From contig NZ_LMIR01000003.1 in the NCBI RefSeq assembly GCF_001429165.1, positions 186,001-250,000 of the forward strand: DNA of 64,000 nucleotides, written 5' to 3'. The position numbers were made by a program, and so were the translations under genes. Position 1 is the stretch's first letter, and each line of letters opens with the position of its first letter. Under the pieces are notes generated by a model. That model searched no databases and was not told the DNA's origin. It saw only the letters and a program-made list of their open reading frames with translations. This DNA comes from Agromyces sp. Root81 (lineage in GTDB: Bacteria > Actinomycetota > Actinomycetes > Actinomycetales > Microbacteriaceae). Positions 7,326 through 17,055 of the stretch are shown piece after piece.

Positions 7326-8844
7326 GCTCTTCCGGTGCGGGGTCGTCGGCGTCGCGGTCACGATCGCGCTCGGCGCCGGCGCGCTGGCCTGGAGCTCCAC
7401 GCTGCTCGGCGAATACTCGGTCATGACGATGGGCGGCGGGCACGGTGACACCGGCGCGTCCGGACACGGCGGGCACGCGGCCGGCGGGAATGGCGCGGCC
7501 GAGGCATCCGGAGCCGCCGGAGCCGCCGCCGCAGTGAGCGTGACGTCGCTCATCGCCGACCCCGATCGCCCCGCCGACGTGCGGGTCGAACTCGTCGCCC
7601 GCGAGGGCACGGTCGAGGTGCCGGGCGGGCGGTCGATCGAGGGATACACGGTGAACAGCACCTCGCCGGGGCCCGAGATCCGCGCCCGGCAGGGCGACCT
7701 CGTCGAGGTCGAGTTCGTCAACGAGTCGGTGGCCGACGGCGCCACCCTGCACTGGCACGGCATCGACGTGCCGAACGCCGCCGACGGCGTCGCCGGCATC
7801 ACGCAGGACGCCGTGCCGGTCGGCGGCCGTCACGTCTACCGGTTCGAGGCGACGGATGCCGGCACGTACTGGTACCACTCGCACCAGGTCTCGCATGTGC
7901 AGGTCGAACGCGGCCTGCTCGGCGCGATCGTGATCGAGCCGGCTGCGGCATCCGGATCGTCGAGCGATGCGGCGGCGCGCGACGTCACCGCGCTGCTGCA
8001 CGTCTACGGCGGCCAGCACACCCTCAACGGCCGCGTGGCCGACGAGCGCGTCGATGCCGAGCCCGGCGAGACGGTGCGCGTGCGCGTCATCAACACCGAC
8101 CAGGGCACCGCCTCGGTGTGGTCGGGCGAGCCGTTCCGCGTCGTCGCGATCGACGGGCAGGAGGTGAACCGACCGACGGACGTCGAGGAGCAGCGGGTGC
8201 TCATCCCCGCCGGCGGGCGAGCGGATGTCGCGGTGCAGGCGCCTGCGGCGGGCGAGGCCGTGCGCCTGCACGTGGGCGGCGCCCGGAGCATGCTCATCGG
8301 CGACGACTCGGCGCCGGAGGCATCCGCCCCGCCCGTGCGGCAGCCGAAGCAGACCCTCGACCTGCTCGCGTACGGCACACCGACGCCGCTGCCGTTCGAC
8401 GCCTCGGCGCCCGACCGCTCCTACGACTACGTGATCGCACGCCGCTTCGGCATCATCGACGGCCGGCCCGGCAACTTCTGGACCATCAACGGCCGCATGT
8501 TCCCCGACGTGCCCATGTTCGACGTGGCCGAGGGCGACGTCGTGGTGATGCACCTCCGCAACGACTCGGGCGACGTGCACCCCATGCACCTGCACGGTCA
8601 CCACGTCGTGGTGCTCGCACGCGACGGCGTCGCGGCATCCGGCAGCCCATGGGTGGTGGACTCGCTCGACGTCCACCCCGGCGAGTCCTACGACATCGCG
8701 TTCGTCGCCGACAATCCTGGCATCTGGAGCGACCACTGCCACACCCTCCCCCACGCCGTCGACGGCCTCGTCGCCCACGTCATGTACGAGGGCGTCACGA
8801 CGCCGTTCACGATCAACGGCGACGCGGGCAATCGTCCGGAGTGA
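7309..8844 (+). CDS. Multicopper oxidase (laccase-like)
   Basis: This 511-residue enzyme has an N-terminal hydrophobic anchor or signal (VVGVAVTIALGAGALAWSS) followed by a Gly/His-rich linker. The copper ligands are clear: His148-Trp-His150, His190-Ser-His192, HPMHLHGHH at 424-432 and His476-Cys477-His478 with His482. Ten residues after the Cys is Leu487, the axial position of many high-potential laccases. Such enzymes couple one-electron oxidation of phenols or metal ions to reduction of O2 to water, outside the cytoplasmic membrane. The Gly/His-rich linker could bind copper. It is encoded with the preceding membrane protein. Confidence 0.93.
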   Translation: MPSRRELFRCGVVGVAVTIALGAGALAWSSTLLGEYSVMTMGGGHGDTGASGHGGHAAGGNGAAEASGAAGAAAAVSVTSLIADPDRPADVRVELVAREGTVEVPGGRSIEGYTVNSTSPGPEIRARQGDLVEVEFVNESVADGATLHWHGIDVPNAADGVAGITQDAVPVGGRHVYRFEATDAGTYWYHSHQVSHVQVERGLLGAIVIEPAAASGSSSDAAARDVTALLHVYGGQHTLNGRVADERVDAEPGETVRVRVINTDQGTASVWSGEPFRVVAIDGQEVNRPTDVEEQRVLIPAGGRADVAVQAPAAGEAVRLHVGGARSMLIGDDSAPEASAPPVRQPKQTLDLLAYGTPTPLPFDASAPDRSYDYVIARRFGIIDGRPGNFWTINGRMFPDVPMFDVAEGDVVVMHLRNDSGDVHPMHLHGHHVVVLARDGVAASGSPWVVDSLDVHPGESYDIAFVADNPGIWSDHCHTLPHAVDGLVAHVMYEGVTTPFTINGDAGNRPE

Positions 8845-8965
8845 CGGGGCGACGACCACCGGCCCGGCCCTTCGAAGAGCGTCACGGCGCATCGCACCGG
8901 CGCGCTTGCCCGACGACATCGTGGCTGCCACGATGACAGCACGACTCGAATCCGGAGGCCACCGC

Positions 8966-9472
8966 ATGCCCGAGACCATCGAACATCCGCCGAGTGCGAG
9001 CCTCTCGACCCTGCCCGGCGCCGCACTCCTGCTCCGGGTGCGCCGACTGCTCGTGCTCGGATTCGCGGCTTCGCTGTTCTACGGTTTCTTCACGCACGCC
9101 GGCAAGAGCTACTGCGCCGGCGGGTTCACGGGCGACGGCGGGTTCCTCGATGCCGAGGGGAAATCGACGGACGTCGCACCGCGGTGCATCACGCTGACCC
9201 TCGAACCCAGCTGGTTCGTCTACGCGGCGATCGTGCTCGCGGTGCTCATCGCGATCTCCCGAGTGCTCAAGCGCGCGGCGAGCGAGAGCGATGCGCTGCG
9301 CATCCTCGACCGCGCTGCGGTCTTCATCGGCATCATCGCCCCGGCCTCGATCGTGATCAGCCTGGTCTGGTTCTCGCTGATCCCGATCGACGAATGGGGC
9401 ACCGGCACGTTCCTGTACCCGTTCCCGTTCGGCGCCGTCACGACCGACATCGCACCGATGACGAACGGCTGA
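8966..9472 (+). CDS. Three-helix membrane protein, family A (paralogue at 41281)
   Basis: This 168-residue protein has a short N-tail (LSTLPGAALL), a hydrophobic segment, a loop with Cys, Gly and Asp (YCAGGFTGDGGFLD...CITL), and two further helices. I do not recognise a named family. It is clearly homologous along its whole length to the protein at 41281-41790: both share the STLPGA start, the GDGGFLDA loop, ISRVL(K/R), ILDRAA/TLDRAA and the IPxDxW end. The two loop Cys are conserved and might form a disulfide on the outer face. ATG 8966 has GGAGG eight bases upstream; an ATG at 8906 lacks one. Confidence 0.75.
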   Translation: MPETIEHPPSASLSTLPGAALLLRVRRLLVLGFAASLFYGFFTHAGKSYCAGGFTGDGGFLDAEGKSTDVAPRCITLTLEPSWFVYAAIVLAVLIAISRVLKRAASESDALRILDRAAVFIGIIAPASIVISLVWFSLIPIDEWGTGTFLYPFPFGAVTTDIAPMTNG

Positions 9473-9631
9473 CACCGCGGGCGGCTTCATGGCCACCTCT
9501 CGCGACCCGGGCGGGGCGACGATCTACGTCATGGACCAGGCGATGGACGCCACTGCGGAGTAGGCCTCCCGATCCGGCGTTCAGCGCCAGCACGGATGCC
9601 GCCGCCGGAACGGCGGCGTAGGGTTCCGCGC

Positions 9632-10966
9632 ATGAGCGACGACGAGGCGCCCCCGGCGAGCGCTACCGCAGAGCGCGCCCACCGCCAGGAGCGCTCCGAT
9701 CGCCCGACCCCGAACACGTACCTGTTCGCACTCACCGACGGCGGCGGCACGGTGCCGCCCGAGCTCGGTGTCGCCCGTCGGCTCGTCGAGCGCGGGCACC
9801 GCGTCACGCTGCTCGTCGACGAGTCGATGACCGACCAGGCCCGCCGCACGGGCGCCCGGGTTCGCCCGTGGACGTCGAGCCAGACCGAGACGCTACGGGA
9901 TTGGGAGATGCGCACCCCGACGAGCCTTGCGCGCGGATTGGCCGAGGCCATGATCGCGGGCCCTGCGCCGGAGCAGGCGGTCGACACCGTCGCGGCGATC
10001 GACGAGTTCCGCCCGGGTCTCGTACTCACCTCGGCCTTCGCCGTCGGAGCCATGATCGCCGCCGAGGCCCGCGGAGTGCCGTTCGACGTGCTGATGCCCA
10101 ACGTCTACGCCCTGCCTGCGAAGGGCATGCCGCCGTTCGGCGCCGGCCTCGCCCCCGCGCGCGGCCCGCTCGGCCGCGTGCGCGATCGGGCGTTCGGCGC
10201 CGCGGGCGTGCGGTTGTTCGACCGGTACACGCTGGCGCCGATCAACGCGGTCCGCGCCGCGCACGGCCTCGCGCCGATCGCGACGACGTGGAACCAGATG
10301 CAGCACGCGAGCCGGCAGCTCGTGCTCACCTCGTCGGCGTTCGACTTCCCGGCGGAGCTGCCCGCCAACGCCCGCTACGTCGGGCCCGTGCTCGATGATC
10401 CGTCGTGGGCCGCCGACGAGACCTGGACGCCGCACGACGGTGACGGCCCGCTCGTGCTCGTGGCCATGTCGTCGACGTTCCAGAACCACGTCGAGTGCCT
10501 GCAACGCATCACGGACGCGCTCGGCGAACTGCCCGTGCGCGGGGTCGTCACCACGGGGCCGGCCCTGCGGCCCGACGCGATCCGGGCGCCGGCGAACGTG
10601 AGCGTGGTGGCATCCGCCCCGCATCGCCTCGTGATGCAGGAGGCGAGCGTCGTCGTCACGCACGGCGGCCACGGCACCGTTATCAAGGCGCTCGCCGCCG
10701 GCCTGCCGCTCGTGATCCTGCACCACGGCCGGGATCAGGCCGACAACGCCGTACGGGTCACGGCACGGGGCGCGGGCATCGCGGTGCCGCGACGCGCGCC
10801 GTCGCGCCGGATCGCCGCGGCCGTCGCCGAGGTGCTCGGCGATGACCGCTACCGCCAGGCCGCGGCGAAGCTCGGCGAAGCGGTGGCGCGGGATGCCGCG
10901 GGCACGGCGCTGGTCGACGAGCTCGAGGGCCCGGCGTGGGATCAGGCGTCGTCGACGATCACGTAG
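9632..10966 (+). CDS. MGT/UGT-type glycosyltransferase
   Basis: This 444-residue GT-B fold protein starts its N-terminal domain with TYLFALTDGGGTVPPELGVA and has the C-terminal donor-binding motif VVTHGGHGTVIKALAAGLPLVILHHGRDQ, typical of macrolide and UDP-glycosyltransferases (GT1). Such enzymes transfer sugars from nucleotide donors to small hydrophobic acceptors, for example in antibiotic inactivation or natural-product tailoring. The acceptor cannot be deduced. Start 9632 has a weak AGGG upstream; an ATG at 9596 is also in frame. The end overlaps a cupin remnant on the other strand by 25 bases. Confidence 0.85.
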   Translation: MSDDEAPPASATAERAHRQERSDRPTPNTYLFALTDGGGTVPPELGVARRLVERGHRVTLLVDESMTDQARRTGARVRPWTSSQTETLRDWEMRTPTSLARGLAEAMIAGPAPEQAVDTVAAIDEFRPGLVLTSAFAVGAMIAAEARGVPFDVLMPNVYALPAKGMPPFGAGLAPARGPLGRVRDRAFGAAGVRLFDRYTLAPINAVRAAHGLAPIATTWNQMQHASRQLVLTSSAFDFPAELPANARYVGPVLDDPSWAADETWTPHDGDGPLVLVAMSSTFQNHVECLQRITDALGELPVRGVVTTGPALRPDAIRAPANVSVVASAPHRLVMQEASVVVTHGGHGTVIKALAAGLPLVILHHGRDQADNAVRVTARGAGIAVPRRAPSRRIAAAVAEVLGDDRYRQAAAKLGEAVARDAAGTALVDELEGPAWDQASSTIT

Positions 10967-11076
10967 AGCTTGCGCACCGTCTCGTGCACGACCCAGGCCC
11001 CGCGCCATCCGCTCGGCATGACGAGGGTGTCGCCGGCGCCGAGCGAGACGGGCTGGTCCATGGTTCCCCCGGTCAT
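10942..11076 (-). pseudogene. Cupin-domain C-terminal remnant
   Basis: This is a 44-codon reading frame whose protein ends LGAGDTLVMPSGWRGAWVVHETVRKLYVIVDD. It matches the last strands of small DUF861-type cupins, normally about 110-120 residues; the metal-binding N-terminal half is absent. It begins two bases after the stop of the FAD oxidoreductase gene, where a complete small gene would be expected. The tail runs into the glycosyltransferase gene. The simplest reading is an internal deletion that removed the 5' part, but a short functional peptide cannot be excluded. Confidence 0.55.
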
Positions 11077-11077
11077 G

Positions 11078-12448
11078 TCAGCGCCCGGCCACGAGGTCGG
11101 CGACGTGGGCGATCGGCGACGTGGTCGCGCGTCCGCGCAGTTCGGCCCGGTCGGCGGCGTGGTAGGCCCCGTAGATGGCCTGCACCGCGAGCCAGCGCAG
11201 CGGCTCGATCTCCCACTTTCGAGCTCGGTGGCCGACCCACGGCAGCCGGGTGAGCTCGGTGTCGCGTTCGAGCACGAGGTCGCGCAGGGTGCGTCCCGCG
11301 AGGTTCGTCGCGGTCACGCCGGTGCCGACGTAGCCGCCGGCCCAGCCGAGTCCGGTCGCGCGATCGACGCCGACGGTCGCCGCCCAGTCGCGCGGCACGC
11401 CGAGCACTCCCGACCAGGCGTGATCGATCGCGGCATCCGCTGCTGCAGGGAAGAAGCGCGCGAGCAGCGCGCCGAGGCTGTCGATGGTGGCCTGCTGGGT
11501 GCGGCCGTCCTGGTCGACGCGAGAACCGTAGCGATAGGGCACGCCGCGGCCGCCGAACGCGATGCGGTCGTCGGCGGTGCGCTGCGCGTACATGTAGACA
11601 TGCGCCAGGTCGCCGAGCACCTCACGGCCGTTCCAGCCGATCTCGTCCCACACGGATGCCGCGAGCGGCTCGGTCACGATGAGCGACGAGTTCATCGGCA
11701 GCCACGTCCGGTGCTCGCCGCGCAGGTCGGGCGTGAAGCCCTCGGTGGCGCGCAGCACGTGGGCGGCCCGCACGGTGCCGTGCTCGGTGCGTGCTTCGCC
11801 TGGGCGGATCTCGGTGACCGTGGTGCCCTCGTAGATCGTCACGCCGAGTCGCTCGACCGCGTCGGCGAGGCCGAGGGCGAGCTTCGCGGGGTGCACCCGT
11901 GCGCAGTGCGGATGCCAGGCGGCGCCGAGGAGGCCCGCGACGTTCACCCGGGCGGCCGCCTGCTTCGCGTCGAGGAGTTCGACGTCGGTCGCCGGCCACG
12001 ACTGCTCGGCGGCGGCGTAGGACTTCAGCCGGGCGAGCTGCGCCGGCGTGTAGGCGACCTCGAGTTCGCCGCCCTTGTGCAGGTCGGCGTCGATGCCCTC
12101 GGCGGCCGCGACGGCGATGACCTCGTCGACTGTCGCGTTGAGCGCCAGCTGCTGCGCGATCGCCGCGTCGCGGCCATGCGTCTTCACGTACTGCTCGCGA
12201 CCGCCGGTGACCGAGTTGGTGAGCCATCCGCCGTTCCGGCCCGAGGCGCCGTAGCCGGCGAATCGCCGCTCGAGCACGACGACCCGCAGGTCAGGCTGGT
12301 CGCGCTTCAGGTAGTACGCCGCCCAGAGTCCGGTGTAGCCGGCACCGACGATCGCGACGTCGACGTCGAGATCGCCGGGCAGGGCAGGGCGTTGCGTCGG
12401 CAGCCCGAGCTGCTGCAGCCAGAACGAGACTCCGCCGTTCGCGGTCAT
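11078..12448 (-). CDS. PuuB-like FAD-dependent amine oxidoreductase
   Basis: This 456-residue protein has an N-terminal Rossmann FAD motif (DVAIVGAGYTGLWAAYYLK), the GASGRNGGW signature of the DAO/gamma-glutamylputrescine oxidase group and the C-terminal GYVGTGVTATNLAGRTL loop. Relatives oxidise gamma-glutamylated or free amines, or glycine-like secondary amines; which substrate is used here is unknown. The start at 12448 has GGAGAGG eight bases upstream. It is divergent from a TetR regulator across 103 bases that contain a palindrome, so repression by that regulator is likely. A cupin fragment follows directly. Confidence 0.85.
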   Translation of the reverse strand: MTANGGVSFWLQQLGLPTQRPALPGDLDVDVAIVGAGYTGLWAAYYLKRDQPDLRVVVLERRFAGYGASGRNGGWLTNSVTGGREQYVKTHGRDAAIAQQLALNATVDEVIAVAAAEGIDADLHKGGELEVAYTPAQLARLKSYAAAEQSWPATDVELLDAKQAAARVNVAGLLGAAWHPHCARVHPAKLALGLADAVERLGVTIYEGTTVTEIRPGEARTEHGTVRAAHVLRATEGFTPDLRGEHRTWLPMNSSLIVTEPLAASVWDEIGWNGREVLGDLAHVYMYAQRTADDRIAFGGRGVPYRYGSRVDQDGRTQQATIDSLGALLARFFPAAADAAIDHAWSGVLGVPRDWAATVGVDRATGLGWAGGYVGTGVTATNLAGRTLRDLVLERDTELTRLPWVGHRARKWEIEPLRWLAVQAIYGAYHAADRAELRGRATTSPIAHVADLVAGR

Positions 12449-12493
12449 GCGTGTTCCTCTCCGGTGACTGAGATATCGGCGTGTTTTACAACA

Positions 12494-12507
12494 ACGTTTT
12501 GAAACGT
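12494..12507. promoter_or_regulatory. Palindrome ACGTTT-N2-AAACGT, probable TetR operator
   Basis: Two 6-base arms are separated by TG in the divergent promoter between the amine oxidoreductase and the TetR-type regulator. The surrounding bases (GTTTTACAACAACG) are AT-rich compared with the rest of the window, as expected for promoter DNA. I infer that the adjacent regulator binds here. Confidence 0.6.
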
Positions 12508-12551
12508 AGCGGCGAAGCTGGCAGGCTGTCAACCGAGAGAGGGAGGGCACC

Positions 12552-13163
12552 GTGCCGATCGACGTCGACACCGACGAACGCCTCGCCGACATCGCACGCG
12601 CGACCGTCGACGTCGCCCGTGAGCGCGGCACCCGTGCCGTGACGCTGCGCGCCGTCGCTCTTCGCCTCGGCCGATCGACCGCATACATCACGAACTTCGT
12701 GCCCTCGCGCGCCCACCTCATGGCGAACGCCCTCGACCATGCCCGCACCAACTGGGACGTCGAGCGCCTCGAACACCTCGGCGACCTCGTCGGCGTCGAA
12801 CGCCTCGCGGCGCTCGCCCGGTGGATGTGCACCTCCTCCCCCGAGGAGAACGTGCTGCGCAGCCTCTGGATCGAGGTCATCGCCGACGTGCGCGGCGCGA
12901 ACGAGCGCGCCTACCAGGTCGTGCGCCGGGTGACGGATGCCACCTACGACAAGTTCCTCGCCGGCGCCGAGCACGTCGAGCGCGACGGGGCATCCGTCGA
13001 TCTCGACACGGCCGCGCACATCGCCGACATCCTCTACCTCTACTGCCGCGGCTACGACGTCAAGGCCGTCGAGGATCCGGCCGCGTGGACGGATGCGCGC
13101 GTGCAGGCCTCGCTCGAGGTGCTGCTGCGCACGCTCGTGTTCGACACGAAGCCGATCGGGTAG
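12552..13163 (+). CDS. TetR-family regulator of the amine oxidoreductase
   Basis: This 203-residue protein has a TetR-type DNA-binding domain (residues about 5-50: IARATVDVARERGTRAVTLR, then LRLGRSTAYITNFVPSRAHL) and a helical C-terminal domain resembling BetI/TetR_C_6 types. The GTG start has GAGGGAGG upstream. Its divergent placement suggests it represses the PuuB-like gene and itself until an amine-type effector appears. The effector is inferred from context only. Confidence 0.85.
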   Translation: MPIDVDTDERLADIARATVDVARERGTRAVTLRAVALRLGRSTAYITNFVPSRAHLMANALDHARTNWDVERLEHLGDLVGVERLAALARWMCTSSPEENVLRSLWIEVIADVRGANERAYQVVRRVTDATYDKFLAGAEHVERDGASVDLDTAAHIADILYLYCRGYDVKAVEDPAAWTDARVQASLEVLLRTLVFDTKPIG

Positions 13164-13254
13164 CGAGCGTCAGCGAGCGTATCGAGATCCTCTGGCGCAC
13201 GCGCCCCACTTTCGGAAGCCGTCTTCGCCGAGCGCCTCGATCGTCGGGCGCGAC

Positions 13255-13710
13255 TCAGCCGATGAGATACACGAGACCTTCACCTCGCTCTGCGAGGGAT
13301 CGCGTGAAGTCTCGAGCATCTGCCATGTATGACCGCACGTAATCCGTCGCCCCGTCGAAGCGGCAATCGATCGAAGTCCACTCGGCGTCTGCGAGCACGG
13401 CATCGAGGTCGGCAGCGATCTCGGCGACCTGGTCGGGATCGAGGACGCGCCGGAATCCGATCCATCCGAGATCGACGAAGGTCACCTCACCTCGTACCAA
13501 CTCGGCGGCGGGTCGTTCGAGCGGAGAATCGACGCCGAACTCCCCTTGAAGGCAGCCCCAGCACTTGTCCAGATAGAGCATCCGGGGCCGTCGCTCGGAC
13601 GCACCCCAAGCGTCCATGAGCGGATCGGTACCCAGATAGAGGTCTGGGTCGCGTTTCGCGTCGTCGATGTCGCCCGACGCGACCGGATAGGCGTAATAGC
13701 GGATTCCCAT
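13255..13710 (-). CDS. DUF1877-family protein
   Basis: This 151-residue protein begins MGIRYYAYPV and contains the LYLDKCWGCLQ and GEVTFVDLGWIGFRRVLDPDQV blocks typical of the DUF1877 (YfbM-like) family. The function of the family is unknown; members are small cytoplasmic proteins. The start at 13710 is chosen because the family begins with MGIRYYA. An in-frame ATG at 13749 would add 13 residues, and neither start has a strong ribosome binding site. It stands alone between the TetR gene and a 312-base non-coding stretch. Confidence 0.8.
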   Translation of the reverse strand: MGIRYYAYPVASGDIDDAKRDPDLYLGTDPLMDAWGASERRPRMLYLDKCWGCLQGEFGVDSPLERPAAELVRGEVTFVDLGWIGFRRVLDPDQVAEIAADLDAVLADAEWTSIDCRFDGATDYVRSYMADARDFTRSLAERGEGLVYLIG

Positions 13711-14022
13711 GCCCGTAGCGTCGCACCGGGCAGGCACGAACTCCCGCATCGGATCGGGCCGGAGGCCATGACCCTCTCTCGCTCACATGTGGAGGACGAG
13801 TGACTGCATCGACGATCCGCATCGGGCGCCGGGTGAGTCGACGTCAGCGACGCCGGTCGCGCGCAATCCATGCTGCGGCACGACGAACCTGCGGCATCGA
13901 GATGCCGGTGGCGCTGGAGGCGACTCCCCCTCCACAGGCGACGGGCTGGTGAAGTTATTCACAGGCTGATCTGCGGTTTCGTGCCACGCGTGAATGTCGG
14001 TGGGTGGCGGCAGGATTGAGTC
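13711..14022. other. 312-base stretch without a supported gene
   Basis: No reading frame here shows a recognisable product or ribosome binding site. The stretch carries TTATTCACA at 13955-13963, which matches the 9-base DnaA-box pattern. As a single box in a leader it is more likely chance or a feature of this HNH gene family than an origin. It presumably contains the promoters of the DUF1877 and DUF222/HNH genes. Confidence 0.5.
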
Positions 14023-15379
14023 ATGAACGGAATCGTCGATGCGCTCGACGAGGTGCGATCCTCGCTCCTCGACGTGGTGCGCGTCGAGGAGCCCGCCGGC
14101 TGGTCCGACGATGAACTGCTCGCCGCGACCGCCGCGATCGAGGCGGTCGGTCGGGTGATCGACGCCCACCGCGTTGCGTGCGCCGGCGAGGTCGGCGAAC
14201 GGTCGCGGGTCGAGCTGGGCGGCGAGCGGTTGTCGGTCCGCCGGGGTTGCCGCTCCGCCGCCGAGTTGCTCGAGCGGGTCACGCAGGTGTCGGGCGCCGA
14301 GTCTCGGCGGCGCATCGCGCTCGGCACCGCCACCCGACCGCGCCGGGGCCTGACCGGTGACCCGCTGCCGGCGCGCTTTCCCGCGGTCTCGGCGGCGCTG
14401 GCCGATGGTGAGCTCGGGGCGGATGCCGCGGGCACGATCGTGCGAGAGCTCGAACGCACCCGGCGGGTCGCCGACCCCGCCGACCTTCGCGCGGCCGAGC
14501 GCGAACTCGTCGCGGCGGCCGTTGCCTCAGGCGATGCCGCACCGGTGCGCTGCACCGCAGACGAACTCCGGGTCCAGGCGCAGATCTGGGCCGCGTTCCT
14601 CGACCAAGACGGGCCCGAGCCCGACGACGAACGCGCGATGCGGCGGCGAGGCTTTCGACTCGGCCGGGCGCGCGACGGTCTCATCCCGGTGACCGGCGAA
14701 CTCCTGCCCGAGGTCGCAGCGGGGCTGCGACGGCTGTTCGACGCGCATCTCGCGCCACGATCAGGCGGCGGCTTCATGACCGCCGAAGAGCGCGCCGACG
14801 TCGAACGCAACGGTGAGCAGCGAACGGCCGACCAGCAGCGTCACGATGTCATGGCGGCGATCATCGCGACCGCCGCCCGCTCGGGGAGCGTTCGAGCTGC
14901 CGACCTCGAGACCGGGCACGGTGTGGCCCACGCCGACGGTGTCGAGATCCCGGTGTCGATTCGCGCGGCGAGGCAGCTGATGTGCACCGGCGGCACGCAG
15001 CAGGTCACCTTCGACGGCGGCCGCATCGTCCGGCTCGGCTCACCCGAGCGCTGCTTCACACCGCACCAGCCGGGCGATCACGCTCCGAGATGGTGGATGC
15101 CTCATCCCGGGGTGCAGTGTGCCCGCATCGTGGTGCGAGATCCACCACGTCATCCCCGACGCCGACGGCGGCCCCACCCACCCTGACAACGGAGTGCTGC
15201 TCTGCTGGTTCCATCACCGCACCCTCGAGACCTCGGGGTGGGGCATCCGCATGATCAGGGGCGCACCGCAGATCCGTCCGCCCGTCTGGCTCGACCCGGG
15301 CGGCCGATGGCGCCACTCCACGAAGTCGCCGACGAGGCTGACCGACCAGCTCGAACGAAGACCCGCCGCGGTCGCGTGA
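14023..15379 (+). pseudogene. DUF222/HNH endonuclease, one-base frameshift
   Basis: The first frame (from 14023) encodes the long helical DUF222 domain up to RLGSPERCFTPHQ at 15069. The family then continues with an HNH nuclease domain, found here in the next frame from 15071: RAITLRDGGCLIPGCSVP, then WCEIHHVIPDADGGPTHPDN and LLCWFHHR. Removing the single C at 15070 joins both into one 452-residue protein ending at 15379. As it stands, translation leaves the family sequence at that base and stops at 15186 without the HNH active site. This is either a true mutation or a sequencing error in a short C/G run. Proteins of this type (13E12-repeat-like) occur in many copies in actinobacteria; their role is unclear. 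Confidence 0.85.
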
Positions 15380-15415
15380 CGGCACCGTCGTGCGCTCGCG
15401 CACGCACGCGGCGGG

Positions 15416-15416
<1 letters not shown>
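15361..15416. terminator. Long imperfect hairpin between converging genes
   Basis: ACCCGCCGCG at 15361-15370 pairs exactly with CGCGGCGGGT at 15407-15416. The loop holds an inner hairpin GTGCGC-TC-GCGCAC. It spans the ends of the HNH and ABC ATPase genes and could stop transcription from both sides. It has no T tract, so the call is tentative. Confidence 0.45.
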
Positions 15417-17047
<1,631 letters not shown>

Positions 17048-17055
17048 GGTCGCGT

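Noticed and set aside
9489..9563. A 24-codon frame after the family A membrane protein
   Set aside because: It has no ribosome binding site and no recognisable sequence, and lies in a short spacer before the glycosyltransferase gene.
13161..13182. A short tandem AGCGAGCGT repeat after the TetR gene
   Set aside because: Two imperfect copies of a GC-rich word common in this type of genome; no structure or function is evident.
13955..13963. TTATTCACA resembling a DnaA box
   Set aside because: A single 9-base match in a leader region without clustered boxes, AT-rich unwinding DNA or dnaA/dnaN/gyrB neighbours does not support an origin.
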